Source: Alitta virens | Taxonomy: Eukaryota; Annelida; Polychaeta; Phyllodocida; Nereididae | Length of the DNA: 64,000 bases | Direction: 5' to 3' | Assembly: GCA_932294295.1 (NCBI GenBank) | Contig: OW028579.1 | Coordinates: forward strand, 31,259,250 to 31,323,249 | In this document: positions 45,991-60,226 of the stretch, one piece after another | Position numbering within the stretch: position 1 is the stretch's first letter | Layout: each line of letters opens with the position of its first letter | Notes under the pieces: model-generated | The model's database searches: none | The model's input: the letters and a program-made list of their open reading frames with translations, nothing else | What the model was told of the DNA's origin: nothing | Position numbers and translations under genes: made by a program

Positions 45991-48900
45991 CCCAAATGGT
46001 TTATTAGTCACATTTTCCATACTCATTTAAAGAACATTGTATATAAACTATCACATGTATAATTAATGTTAGGCTTTGTTTAATAAGCAACAAGATAATA
46101 TCACCTCATACGATAAGTAATTTATCTGCAGGATATGAAACCAAGCGATATATAGTAAAGCAGACAAGTAGGGATACAATATGTAGATTGCACTGTTGCA
46201 TAGACACATCGCTTTATGAGGAAATCAACCTTCAATTTTTTTTATTTTACACCTTTGTTGTGTATCACTTTGTCCCTAATATCCCGTATCCTTCGGCTAT
46301 GCTCCGAGACTTTTTTGTGCGTCTCACTTCCAGGAGCATTTAAAGAAAACCGGCCATTTTAAGAGGTGACAACAGACTCTGCCACATAAAAGATTCCTAC
46401 AAGCTTGTGCATATAGCCTGCAGTGCCCCTTTAACAATTCTCTATCCCAAGTAGTCTATATTGATTTAGCTGGGGGGACCGGCAAAGTGCCACTGACGTC
46501 ATTACTTTGACCCGCAGGAAACAGTAAACATGAGGTCACATGGAAAATGGCCGAGACAAAAATTGATACTGTCTACCCACCATGCCTGAAAGTGAAAGAT
46601 AGGTGGTTGTGCACTCCAAATGGCAACTTATCTTCGACCAATATAGGCCTCAGTGATGGCTGGAAGGTAGATTGTTCATTCAATAGCTTGATTTGTGGTG
46701 GAGGGATTGATTACATGAAAGAGTGTTACAACTTTTTGAGATAAAAAGTATGAAAGTGTTTCAGACAATAAAATGTGCACAGTTAATGCTAGAAGGGTTA
46801 TAGAGCGAAAAAAGTTTTTCTTTTCTTTTTTCAGTTGAACAACATGAAAGTATTTCAGACAGAAAAATGTCTATTTGAAAGAGTTATGCGTTACACGCCA
46901 AAGAATAATGTTACTTTAGCTTAATTAATTCATTGAGGTGTTTTAGAAATGAAATGATGTTTCCATTTAAGAATACTCAAGCTAAACACGAGTTAGAAAT
47001 CCATATGTACAATTTATACGTGAATAATGCATTGTAACTGGGATCTGAACTACATAATACTACACCTGAAGTCTCCTTATAGCAAATCAGACAACTGATT
47101 TAGGTCTCTTCATTGCCATGGTATAACTTTCTTACCTCAGAACATGTTATTAGAGAGTCACAACACGTGGCAGAGCAATCAATTCATTAATCACATCGTT
47201 TGGTGCATGCTTACGTTATGTTACATCATGCCACATTATGTTAGGAATGTGGGAATTCCTAATCATCTGAGATTTGTTATTTCCATGCAAGTGGGTAATA
47301 AAATGAAGCGTTGTAGTCATTTTATTGGAGTCATACAATCATGGAGAGTTGCTTCACTATTACTTAAGGACTGCCATCAGTTACAGTGGAACATCGTTGT
47401 AAGAGCACCCCACTGTTAAGGCTACCTTGCAATTATGACCACTACCATTCTAAAAACCCCTCAAAATTACAACCTCGGCAATTTTAACCTAGTCAATATG
47501 TGTATTGATATTTACATTACAATCAATGATACTTTCACATCAAGACCAGTAAATGTAGCCCCAAAGGTGGTCTTAAATGCCAGTCTCCACTGTGTTCCAT
47601 GGACCCGAGGGGGGGGGGGGGGCTTGGTAGCTGCCAGCTAAAGATGTTAAATGAGAGGCTTGCATGCAACTGTGCGACACCCTCTCCAGCATCCAAATCA
47701 GTTGCAGAGACAAAAACCATGCAAGCCTGATGTGTTGGCTAAGCAATTCATTAATTTACTTCACAGTACTACGGTGAGTGCTTTTAGGCAAGTAAAAGAC
47801 CCCACCCATGGGTAAATATATAACATGGTATGGAATCCAATCCTTATCATCGGATCAATTTCTTCTGCTCTGGCAGCTGGTGATATAAGCTGACTAAGCT
47901 TCAGAACCAGTAGCATTGAGACACAAAGTACCACACAAAAGGCTTCCGTGAATACCTCAGTAATTAGCAATATTGCTATGCTGTTGTTTAGAAACATGCT
48001 GATTTTCCAATTTACATGAAACATTCTATAGAATCACAACAACATATCACACGACTGTTGTCAAGGTAAGACAAGAAACCCCAATGAAGTGAATTTTTTT
48101 AGGACTGGTCACCACCTAGGGCCAAAGTAACCCCATTCTACGGTATGTTTACATTTGATTATGCACAATATCAGACATTTCTATAATACATATTACTGCC
48201 AAGTTTTCAGTTTCAGTGACATTTTTTTAATACAACTTAAAAAATTGTGAACTGCAGATTTGAGAAATCTATGTACTTGTTTTTGCATTATGACTATTCA
48301 AATAAAAATGGCGCCCAAATTATCATTTTACTGATAATATGATCCCCATGCAATTTGTCAAGTAAATTCAATAGCATAAATGCAACTGTCGTGCCAATGT
48401 TTCAGAACAAACTTCTCGGAATAAATTACTCATAACTATGAACAACATTATGTAAATCTATTCTTATCCAGGTTAGTTGACACATTTTTAACATTACATT
48501 GCAATAAATTGTATTTGCAAAAGCACGCCATGAGTTCAATTAACACATGTATAAATATTTTTTTTAAAAGCACCTTACGAGCAAATTTGATCAATAATGA
48601 ACGATTACCAAATTGTTATTGTCTACCACTCAAATGACTGACCTTCGCTGATTCACAAGTTCATTGTACTGTAACAATTTTTGCACCAAGTTGGGAGTCT
48701 GAAGAAAGCTGAAACACTAAGTGCAATTCACTAAGGTAAACACCACGTGCAAAGCCATCAAGGGTAAGTTTATCGCATGGAAAGACTAGCAATATGTTCA
48801 GTTATTACAACCACTCTGTTTATTATATAAACATATTAATGGTTAGCTGATTGATTGAGCATTGTCTGAAGCTAATAAGTGCCATAAAAAAATAATGACA

Positions 48901-49124
48901 ATTGAAAGCAGGTTCTGAAATTTGACATCATTTTACAGAATGTTTAAGAACTGTTCATAATAGTCAAATACACCGAAACTAACTTATACTCCATTAAACA
49001 TATCTACATTAATTCATTTTGAAGTTTACGTGCTCTTATTATGCAAGAAAAGCACTGTTTGAACTCAGGAGAGAATTAACAAACATTTTTGTGGTCATAA
49101 TGTAAACAGATACCAGAATTTTTA

Positions 49125-49973
49125 GCTTTACTTCTTTCTAAAATGGCAAACACATCTGATACAGTTCTTTTTCTAAAGGAACTTATTAGGACAACGTCAG
49201 TGATTCTGAAGAATGGTCTAAATTCAGTGACCCAAACGTACTTAAGTCTATTGAATACTGAACAAGTACTGAATTAAGAGGCGTTGTCTGTAGATTAAGA
49301 CCACTTCAGTGATCCTTGGGAATGGTCCTAATTGTAATGATCCTATTACACGTAAGTTTATTGTACTGAAAACTTAGGCATTGTCTTGGAATGTGCTGGC
49401 TGATATGTTTCACTGGGTGTGTCATATCAAAGACACCTTGTGAGGTGTGGTGATAAATGCCTGGGAAAGTAACATAACACTCCTGCAATCAATAGTAACT
49501 GACTTTCATTTTTCAGCTCATGCCTTACTTCCTCCACGGTTCATGGTTCAGTGCAGTTAAATGGAATCCTCCAACAAAGTGTGTGAGGTTGCCAGGAAGT
49601 CAGGCTTTGGCTGATGATATGTTATGTTGGCTTCATTGCAAGATTTTGGATTCAAGCCTCACCCAGGACACATGTACACTGGATGAACTAATCCCAAAGG
49701 ACGGATCTATATTTGCTGGTGAGAAGGCACATCTAAGGCTTAAAGTGAATAGATGTATACACTATACAGCCAGGACAAGAAAATCGACAAGTGCAAAATA
49801 CTGCACCGGAAACTGCGATTTCATCAAAAGATGAAGATCGACCGCTGATGCGATGAACAATTTTATCGAAAAGTTAATGAAATAAAAAACGAGATCAATT
49901 GCAGGAACATATGAAGTTCCCTTTACAAAAAGAACTGTATCAGATGTGTTTGCCATTTTAGAAACGAGTAAAG
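49125..49973. repeat. 60-bp inverted repeats flanking about 0.73 kb
   Basis: The left arm (49,125-49,184) reads GCTTTACTTCTTTCTAAAAT then GGCAAACACATCTGATACAG. The right arm (49,914-49,973) is its reverse complement with only a few differences. Between them is noncoding sequence with degenerate AGACCACTTCAGTGAT-type repeats and a chance ORF at 49,520-49,834. It may be a nonautonomous DNA transposon with long ends, or a local inverted duplication. Confidence 0.7.
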
Positions 49974-52372
49974 CGGAATTTGAAAAACAGCAGTCTCAGC
50001 AAGTGTGCGCCAATGACCCTTGAAGCCTACAACACATTAGCATTGCTCATATATGTGTAGAAGAAATCTTTTGGTATTATGGCTGACACTATTGACACCC
50101 ACTTAAGGCTTACAATGGAGAAAATCTATTTTTAGAACTTCACAGAAGCTAATGACGTATACAGCAGTACTTCTCCAAACTAAAGTTTAAAGCAAAGAAT
50201 AATAATAAAAAAATAATAATAACTAGAATTGATATTGCAGGCAATATCAGATGTATAAATTCCCCCGATTCCTGGAGCTTCGGACTCCTGACCATTTCTT
50301 GGTTATTTTTACCAACATTTTGACATTCAATAGGCCAAGTAGAAGCAGAGTTTCTGGCCTTGGTTTTGCTGTATCTAGTATAAATCAATGAATCAATCAT
50401 TAAGACTGTAGTCATATGACTATATGCAAGTCATGAATAACTTGTATGAATATACATATATAGGACATTCTGTGACCTGAACCCTTTGACCTAAAATTCT
50501 GTAATAATTCACACTTGTCTAGCATATGTATATACAGTCCTGTACATTTTTTGGGACCAATCCAAATAAACGCCGTACCGGCTCGGAATACGGCCCAGTC
50601 ATGACCACCAAAAGAAGTGGACAAACATTTTTAAAGGGTTTCTGGCCTTGGTTTTGATGTATCTAGTTTCTGCGTAATAATCTCTTACTTCTTTAGAAGA
50701 AAAAGATGAAGAAAATATCAGCTATAACAATATAAATTCCCCCTTCGGGGAATTTATAATAACAATGATTCACTATGGTGATGGTCACAGGTGAATCATA
50801 ACAATGGAAGGATTAGATTGTGACTTACACAATAGCATCTACGAATCCATAGGTAGGGTAAGGAAAGCCACCTTCCCACTTGATCTATATGCCCTATGAC
50901 AGAGAACAATAGCTTCCAAATTAACCTGTTTATTGTACTGAGTGTATAATGTGCTTGTACGTGAAGTTACTCCCACATAACATTTCAAATTGACGCGATA
51001 TGTTTTAAATATTTCCTTTGTTTAATATGGTGCCATGCTTTTAAATGTTTTGCGCTTCTTTATTTGTATAATTTGTATATAGACATTTTTCGTCTTATCG
51101 GTAAAAAGCTACTTTTGCTTGCGGATCTATACCTTACGAACATTAAATGAATATTTCTTTATCTGTTATCTTTATCTTAAATATTAAGCTAATGTCGCTA
51201 ACGATGGATAAACCTGGTATGCAATCTGGGTTATACAGACAGTCGATCCCACCATCCCTGGGGATATAGATGAGCACCTGAACCATTAAGCCACTCAGGT
51301 AGTAATATTGAGATGATTATTACACGGCACTAATCATTAGTCTTCTATGCTCTCCTTGGAGCAATCTTATGGTATGGGGGGCTGGTGCAAGAAGTATTGG
51401 CATTCTGAATAGCCCACTTTGCTCCTAAGGGAGATATTGGCTGTAGCCCTGTGGTAGCTGCCCATTCAGAGGCCTCACAAGGTGCTGTAGAGGAGCAGAT
51501 TAATGGAAAGAACCAAGGGACATTAGCGGAAAAGCACACTAGACGGCTCGGTTTCAGGGGCGATCTTGAACCGTGAGTTATAACGAGTGAGGTCAATGCA
51601 TAAGTGGCTCCTCCCTTATAAGCTCTAGTCTCCAATAAAAAAACAGGGCATAAAAACACGAGTAATAGTATCATTAACAGGGCAGGGGCCAGGGTCTATG
51701 CTGCTCTGTTATCTCATTTAGCCTCAGAATGCATGCTATCTTGCCTACCACCTTCTCCTTTATTGAGGCAATCCAAGCCTCTAACTGCACACATGGTTTC
51801 CTCACATATCCCTCAACGCCACTAAACTCTCTGTAACGTCAATATTATGCGAGTTGACTCAATATTAAATTGTAGCATACTTTGCAAGTGCTGGAGATCT
51901 GGTTTTGGTAACATACTTCCCTACAGCAGAAAAAAAAATCAGAAAACACAATGTGGTATGGGACACGAAAGGCTGTTACTCGCAAGGAGTCATTTTGATT
52001 CATCTATGCTCTTAACTCTAATATGGTAATCCCAAGGTCAATTTTCCCTCTTTTAGACCAATTGGGGTTTCTGACCTTATCAAGAAATTAAACTAATGGG
52101 TCATCTACCCAAAAAGATACTACCAGGCAGTAAGATTGCCGAACCCTTTAGCTGATAACATGCGCTTCGATGCGTCAATACCCCCATGACCCTTTTCCGT
52201 CAGACGCCTCTGGCTCTTTAAACCCTCATCCATCAGTCTCCAAACTATGCCGTATTGGTGATTTTGATCACACAAGGCAAGAGATTCTCAGCTAATTAAA
52301 ACAAGTTGTATCGTTCCATGCCCAGGAGAATACTTACTAGCAACATTCGAATGTGCGCCGTATCAATACCAG

Positions 52373-52485
52373 TTTGCATTCCAAATCGTATCAACATTAG
52401 TGCGACGTCGGCGATGTATAAACGATGTTGTACCGACAGTGGCCGATGTAGAAAGGACGCTGGCTCGATTTGGAATGCTCTCTGG
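52373..52485. mobile_element. MITE family E, copy 4
   Basis: Left end TTGCATTCCAAATCG and right end CGATTTGGAATGCTC, with interior GTCGGCGATGTATAAACGAT and CGATGTAGAAAGGACG. The layout matches 9,813-9,925. Confidence 0.8.
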
Positions 52486-52863
52486 GATACAATCCATGCA
52501 AGGCAAAACCACCTAAATTTGCGGGGGTTTGAAAAGTGTGATTATTGTGTAAAAAAGTTCAGAATTACGATAGCAGGGCTATTTTATTAATCTCCACTGT
52601 TGGTCCTAATTTTGGAGTGCTCCTGTAAATATATTAGTGACGTACAGAAAGTCTTAATTTAAAATAAAAACCCCCCACATTGATATCCATTAAAATGGAG
52701 GCTGTAAACATGAAGCCCAACTTTCCATGTTCCTGCTGCATGCTGTAGAACCAGAGATTGTTCGTGGAGATAAAAGTGGAGTTGTGTTCAGTTGAAAGAA
52801 GTAAAAAAACAAAAAAACAAAAAAGGTGAAGTAAAAACAGTTGAAAGCGCTTTGCAACATCAA

Positions 52864-52890
52864 CAGCAGCAGCAGCAGCAGCAGCAGCAG
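52864..52890 (+). repeat. (CAG)9 microsatellite
   Basis: Nine uninterrupted CAG triplets. No long open frame with splice signals surrounds it, so I do not read it as a polyglutamine exon. A mixed CAG/CAT run also occurs at 45,065-45,090. Confidence 0.95.
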
Positions 52891-53684
52891 TCCCAGAAAC
52901 AGCTGCAGTTAAAAACAGGGACTGTGAGAGTAATCAGATTGGAATCGATTGCTCTATCATAATCTTCAAAAGCTTTCTTGTCTCAATCAGTGGCATTTTT
53001 GGTGGCTCCAGTTAGAACAATTACATCAAGTGGCAGCCACTGGCAGCCATAGTGAACTGCCATCCCGAATGCTCTTACAATCTATGGCAGCCAATGCCCT
53101 CTGTCTTTGAGAGTTAGTGCCCTCTGAAATCTGGTCCTCTATAAATCTGCCCCCCTGCTGATGTCGTGTGGTCACGCAGCCATTAGTGTGCTGCTGAAGA
53201 ATGATACATTATTTGTGCAGAAATATTCATAGACCTGGAGTAAGCTGAGGGAGAAGTACATTTATGTGGCGCCATTCTAGAATGAACGGTAGTCCCAAAT
53301 GCATAGGTTAATCAGCCAAGCTTCGTTAATTCCAATTCAACATTCTCCGGGCTACAAGGTTAATGAGAAATGAAATCATACAACATCCATACAATGATGT
53401 ATTTTGTGTGGTGTATATATAGCATGGAATTGGAGCAATGGGGATTTTAAATTCCAAGCATTCTATGTACAAACTATACCACCCAAGACTGATTCTGTTT
53501 ATAGTAGGCCAGCCACATAAATTTTATCCTTAGCTTCGTCGATCTTCCCAGGGCAATATACAAGGGCTGGTCGGTCGAAAATTTGAAATGAAATAAATTT
53601 CATATTTTATGTATTTTATTTTCTATTAGCTCATCCCTCATAATTTCGAATCAGCTAAAAATTCAGTAATTGTCGCTTTATAAA

Positions 53685-53835
53685 TTACAGCAGATTCGAT
53701 AGATTTGGAACTAAACTCAAGATGACGTCATGTGAATATTTTGTACTCCCATTGGTTAAAGCAATCCCTCAGCCAATGAGAGTCCTGGATTGACATGACG
53801 TCATCTGGAGTTCTAAGTCTATGAGTTCAACTGTA
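53685..53835. mobile_element. MITE family B, copy 4
   Basis: Ends TTACAGCAGATTCGATAG and CTATGAGTTCAACTGTA. Inner arms are AAGATGACGTCATGTGAAT and ATTGACATGACGTCATCTGG. The TA at each border is consistent with the other copies. Confidence 0.8.
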
Positions 53836-55270
53836 CAGGCACAGATCTCTCATCAGATGTGTCACTCACAAATGTTGATATACATGTACAGATAGGATGC
53901 GCAATGGATGCAGGGAAAGGGAGGTACATAGTTAATTAAGTTAATTAAGTCACTATCAGAGGTCAATCGCCAATAATTACATGACATCATAGTTGGCTAT
54001 TATGATGGTTCCTCATGATTCCATGTTATCACACACTGTTCAGTATTTTGAGTGACTTCTCTTTGTAGTGTTCTGTTTCTTCACCTGTCAGTAACAGTAA
54101 GAATCTTAGTAAATGTACTAATGATGATTGAACAATGATGCCTGATAAATGATATAAAACTAGGGACAGGTGTCTGTCTGTCCAACTGTCTATCTGTTGA
54201 GCTGTACAGCTGTATGTCGCTGTCTCGCTGACAAGTTATCGAAATGTCTACCTGCCGTTTTTCCGCAATCGGCAGACATTTCTTCGGCAGAATCCTATCT
54301 ATAATGAAGCTAAGTGTATCCCACTCTCTTTTGTTTGTACATGTTTGTGCTTCTACAAAACAAATGGTGCTGTTTTTTCTTTCTCCAGCCTTTTCACCTC
54401 TTCCTGCCCATCATTTGTTTGCAAGGGATGTTCAATAATAGACCAACACTGAAAATCCAGCTTATGGGCCAATCCCTCTTCAGTGTAAAAGGTCTCAAGA
54501 CAATTTCTCATCAGGCTTTAAGCAGCAAAAGCTGTTTTGAGAAAGACGGAGTAAAGCAAAAGAAGATTAGGGGCCAGTAATCACTCCAGACTTGCACTGC
54601 ACCATGGTTGCTAAGCATGACGTCACTGATACAACCCGTTGCTAAGGGAAACGTCATCAATCAATCACGTGGCTGCTGTGAGGCGTTTCCGGTTGGATCA
54701 TTTGCACTCACTAATCAAGATCAGGGGATTCCAGGAGAACTCTTCTTTATAAAGAGAGGGTTTCCTAGCTTCATAAAGAACAACATTAGAAGCATGGATA
54801 AAAAGGTTCCTGGGGGTGAAAAAATAAATAATTTGAAACATGAAAAATCGGAGCCATCATCTTAATGTCGCAACTAAATCCAAATTGTTACTTGAATAAA
54901 ATAATATTCTGCTAATTGCTGCAATTTAGATTTGAAAGCAGATTTTGCCTAACTTTTCAATTTCTTTGATCAGTTCACAGGTTTTATATGAGTTTTTAGA
55001 AAAAATATTATCAAACGTGCATTAAATCTGCCGTTTAATGTAAGCTGTAGATCTTATAAAATAATAACACTTCACAAAAGACCCACCAACAAAATGCATA
55101 AATGATACAGTAGTTATTTACTCGACTGAATATAGGACTCCCAGAATTGATCCATAGAGTATGCCTGGGTCCTACAATCACTGGATATTTCAGTCTTTCA
55201 ACAGCATTTCCAGTTTCTTCAACTGCTGTTAGCGAGGCGAATACGATATCCCTACAAGCCATGAATGTTG

Positions 55271-55333
55271 GCCACAGACTGGAGATATAACAGAGCCTTG
55301 GGGCACTCCTGATAAATGCTCTACGATGTACAA
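55271..55333 (-). pseudogene. Weak relic of a non-LTR reverse transcriptase
   Basis: On the minus strand it reads LYIVEHLSGVPQGSVISPVC. SGVPQGSV..P is the conserved reverse transcriptase motif of non-LTR elements. The frame is lost on both sides and the usual catalytic YxDD block is not found nearby, so it is at best a short, frameshifted relic. Confidence 0.4.
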
Positions 55334-56694
55334 CAACATTCACGGAACACATGTTCAACCATTAGTCAAGAAATAAGCTAATAGTCAAATATTGCAGGCA
55401 AACTGTATACTACAAGAGCTTGGTCTGTGGATGTATATTATCTAAGCTATGCATTATAATTCACATACAAATTTTTTTTAAAAATATCATGCTTATCGAA
55501 GGATATACAAGACATCTCGAACATAATATGACATATAGGGAAATAAAAACCTTATTAAATGCACTTTGGCAATCAATGGTTCCAGAATTTACTTATTATA
55601 ATAGCAGGGTGCCTTCATGATGGAAATGTTATTTTTAAGTGATATACAATAAATGTAAATATTAGGAGAAATACAGTGACCAGTCTGGTACAGATGACAG
55701 GAATATCATGAATTTGCACTACATGACTAAAAAGTCTATGACGTATGGTGCCCTTTTATGGGCTGTATCCTAAGGTCAGTTATAATTAATGCTCCCCGAT
55801 TCCATCTCCTGAGCAGTTGCACCACTTAAGCAGTTGCATGTTGAAAATTTAGATGCGTTTATTTTTCTTTGCAAGGTCATTCAAGGACAAATGGTTTGAT
55901 TTGTATACAAACTAAGCAAAGAAATATAGAGGGCATGAAAACTATGTATGTCGGTCATCAGTGTTTCTATTCTTAACTTGAATGTTTACAGTTTGAAACA
56001 TTTACTAAGCTGGCTTCAAATTTACAAAACATGGCTGCCTTTTGAGAATTTATTTCATCTATTTTACATCAGAGGCCGTTTACCAGTGAAAAGTCATATA
56101 TTTCAACAAAATTCATGCATAAAAAGAAGGCACGATGACGCTAGTGTCCTACTATCGTCAATATGAGGTTACTCGTTTTAACAGGCTGTATCTTTTAATA
56201 TTTTTTATATTTAATTTTTTTTCAATGATTTTGTGCAGTAAAAATATTATACTTAACAATCAGGAACGTGTAAAGATGTGTAAGACTTTGGTTGATAGCT
56301 CTCACAAAAACCTGACCGTAATAGGGCACCATACGTTATAATTATATAAATAAGACAAAATATCGCTGAATGGTCTAATTGTGAAAATTGCATTTGACAA
56401 TGATAATATTCCTAGCATTTGGGATTGATTCATGTGTTATAAGAGCAAAAACCCCTAGGATTTTTCTGTAACCAGTTATCCATCAATCTCAATTATGAGT
56501 CCATCAGTCATCATTTTCCAACTCTTTCAAGCTCAGTGATGGCAAATTCCGCGAACTGACGGAATCAATATTCTCAGAAAATCTAAAAACTTTGATGGCA
56601 GTAATCGTATCAATCATCGCCTTGGGCAACTGCATATTGTGCTCAGTAAACTCTATAAAAAGAAATACAACCATGTACATTCTAATCATATTAG

Positions 56695-56879
56695 CAGGAT
56701 GGGTGGATTTAGGCTTTAAATCCTGTATTTCGGCACCGGATGTGCTAATTAGGACAAGCAGGGACCATGGCAATGAGACGAAGGATGAAACAGCCATCCA
56801 ACTTATGCTCGACCGGGAATTTAACCCGGGACCAAGTGGTTGGAAGCCCAGCATGTCACCACTGAGCTAGGCCCCCTCC
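56695..56879 (-). mobile_element. tRNA-derived SINE, copy 7
   Basis: Subfamily 1 body and a slightly degraded head (CTAGCTCAGTGGTGACATGC; B box GGGTTAAATTCCCGG). Target-site duplication AATCATATTAG (56,684-56,694) and AATCATGTTAG (56,880-56,890), with one mismatch. Confidence 0.9.
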
Positions 56880-57099
56880 AATCATGTTAGAAGAGTGATA
56901 GTCACATAGAGCAGTCAATCCATCAACAAATTGTCAGAATGATTAACGACGATACATTAGTCACTTAGACGACTATTATTTTTAGTGCGGAAATTCAATG
57001 TCTCAATGCAACTGGTATTTTACGGGTTTTTTACTCGCTACAGCATAGACACTAAGTATGCAAGGCAAATACTAAGTGTATATGTAATCATTTTGAATG

Positions 57100-57200
57100 T
57101 CTCCTATGACCATAATATAACCAGTTTTCCTTGATTATTTTTGTTTATGTAAATTGTAAGTTTATGGTCAAAATAAATACTTTCTGTCTGTCTGTCTGTC
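57100..57200 (+). mobile_element. LINE-like 3' tail ending in (TGTC)n
   Basis: GTAAATTGTAAGTTTATGGT then CAAAATAAATACTTTCTGTC and several TGTC units. This is typical of CR1/L2-class 3' termini that end in short tandem repeats. Confidence 0.45.
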
Positions 57201-57769
57201 ATTTTGTGTGCATTTTGTCTTACTAGCAGCCATTAAACTAAAACAAGACAAATTAAACAAAAACAACGCACACCATAGCAACAGGTCACCTTATTTAACT
57301 ATACCATTGCGTGCTAGTAAATTTTCACTACTCGTTCTCCTAACTCTTGATGGCATTGGGCACAAGTGCTACTGCAGCAGTGGTTTTCTCTGCAGCACAG
57401 ATCTGGCCCATGCAAGGTCGTCATTAAGCCCCACCTATCAGCAAAGCCTTGAGCAAAGAACCAACACGGTTAATCCATTTCCTCGTCTCGATAACACCTC
57501 CCCAATAATGCAATCCATTGGTTATGCTGATCACGAGTTTCGTTGGCCATTGTCCCCTTTTGTTGGACCAAGCCTCACTCATGTTGGTCTCACGGATTCT
57601 TAGAAAGTGTTGATGGATCGAGAGGTAAATCTAACCCTGACCACTGCTGACCTTTCTGTATACACTGTAGCGTGCACCTGCACCTATCTTAAAAGACCAT
57701 CTAAAGCAGAACTGTTTTTTTAACAGATTTTTCTTCTTTTCATTTTTTTATCATAATTTATATATGCTT

Positions 57770-57865
57770 TAAAATTTTCTCCATATGAAGCGATTGAGAA
57801 CATTTTACTCACATTATATGGACGCTATACAAAATAAATTATTATTATTTTTATCATTATAGAAC
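57770..57865 (+). mobile_element. LINE-like 3' tail ending in (ATT)n
   Basis: TATGGACGCTATACAAAATA then AATTATTATTATTT resembles the widespread L2/CR1-type terminus GCGCTATATAAAT...ATTATTATT. No upstream coding remnant is seen. Confidence 0.5.
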
Positions 57866-60226
57866 TCATTATAAGCGGTTGATGAACTTAAAGAGTAGGC
57901 TATATGTTCAAAATATTACACATATGCCAATAAATCAATCATTTAAGAAAGTGATTTTATTAATCAATTATGTGAACTTAATAGGCATATAATTACTTCA
58001 AATTACCAATTACATCTCAAAATCAGCTAAGAAGTGAATATATGACGAAATAAAACTAAAACTGAGTGCTCATTCAACTGAAATTCACATCAATTACAAC
58101 TGCGACTGATTAATAACGATATATTGATTTAATATTTGTCCGTTTACCTAGAACACCACAAATGTGTCTATAATGTTATGTTGGTGTGTTTAAATCCAAT
58201 TTATCACCACGATGTGACAAACATGGATTCATATTAGGTGTGATAAATATCGATTCTCTATTTGGATGTGATAAACACCGATTATGGTCTATAGCATGGT
58301 GTGATAAACAGATTTTTACACCATTGAGGGATATGTACGCTTTTTGCACCTTCATTGTTATTTGTTCAACAAAAACAGACATTGTATAACAAAGTCTTGA
58401 AAAGGTGATGCAATTCGTTTTAACAATATGAAACTCTGTTTATTTATAATGAAAAAGACTGTACAATAGGATAAATAATAATAAAACAAGAATCGACTTA
58501 TCCATGACCTTAACAACAAAACACAACCACCTCTGTGCCTATTATTGCTTATTCATCCCATTTACATCATTCAACCTTTGGTCCATTCTTTACATAATCC
58601 ATTCATCCTTTACCTAATCCACAGGCAGGGTGCATAATGCATGTTTATGATCCTTTATGAATGCATTTGCTGCAACCCGGTGCTTTGTAGTGACAATTCC
58701 CTAAGCATATGAAGAACTGGGTATAACAGAAGGAATTATGTATCACACAGGGAATTAGGAATAAGCTCCTGATGAATACACGATGCCACTCGTTATTATC
58801 CATCAAGCCATCGCTATTCTATCAGGACTAATATACACAATACAGGTCTGTATTACAGGAAGGTGAAGGTCCAGGCACCTGTGTCCAAAAAATGTCACCG
58901 AGGTTCATGGACTAGTCCTGGATACATAGCAGACACAGGGCAAATACCACTGACTTTTCTGATGATACCAGTGGGGAAGTGCAGTTTTTACATTTAACCC
59001 AGCCATAAGCTTAACAATTCAGTAAATTGATAGTGTTCTGTTAGCTACTGCACAATTCTTTTACAGTCTATTTAAAAATGGTGGAAAAGAAACTCTCATT
59101 GGCCAAGGCTGTCCCCCAGCCATTAGGGTCATTTTTTGCAAGAATCATTATATAATATTTTTTCTATATTTGATTGGATTACAAACATATGCCATTGCCT
59201 CAATTCTTTTAAGACATTTTTGTATATATTGGTTATACAATGGAGTATTTCTACACGTATGACATATTGACAACCCTCTACTATCATTTGGGCCTACCAT
59301 CGGTTATATAACATTATCAAGTCAATCGGAATCTTCCCATCTGAAGGATGCGGATAAGTGTTGCATTAAGAGCATGAAACCCACGAGCGAACTCATCGAC
59401 CGCTGAGATTTACACTAAAAGCTTCACCTTTCGCTAGATCAAACACGTGATAGGATAATTTTATGAGTTTTCCACTGAGATTAGTGAGAGTCCTTGAAAA
59501 TCTCATGATTAGATTTAAGTAGCAAAAAAATTACTTTCAAGTACTTTCAAGTATGGTGGATGTTATTGAGAAACTGATGGAAGTTTGAGGATGAAGAAAA
59601 TACCATTTGATTCATTAAAAAAACGTCTCATATTATAATTACAATGTCCAGGGTATGTCTGTGTCAGTTTATATCTTAATTGCTGTGTTTGCCTCCCAGG
59701 TATTTGACAGGTGTTTGCTATGGAACTTACTAATTAGAACCACACGTGAAACTAAATTAAGCTACTGTCAATGGTATCTTTCCACAATAACCTCACAGTT
59801 ACAAAGTTGGTACATTTCATTCATCATTTTAAACCTACTTTCCTGAAATAGTAATCATAGACATTTTTATTTATTTCTGTATATATTAAATTGGATTACT
59901 ATTGAGTCCATTCTATAAAGGCATGTCTTGTTTACACAAGCTATTTGCGCATTTATATTAATTCTTATAAACTGAAACACCATACCTTTTATAACGTCCA
60001 CACATTCTATTTGTTACTTTTCTGTTACTGAAGGCATGGTCTAATGGTGGACATAATACATAACACTATAACAATCATACTATTATTTTGACAGTTTTAG
60101 AATTTTTGTTACAAGGAAATAAAAGCAGTAGTTTAGCTGGAGTTTGGTGACAGCAGCCCACAAAAGAAAGGAAAAAATTAATTGTGTTCTTTTAATCTCT
60201 GCAGATAACTGACAAATAACCTCTAT

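Noticed and set aside
46547..46744. 65-codon plus-strand ORF (MAETKIDTVYPPC...)
   Set aside because: It has a start in a plausible context, but no recognisable domain and no splice partner. Length is within chance expectation.
49520..49834. 104-codon plus-strand ORF
   Set aside because: It lies between the 60-bp inverted repeats, but shows no transposase motif or known domain.
52864..52890. Polyglutamine-coding exon
   Set aside because: The CAG run is short and the surrounding frames are interrupted without splice signals.
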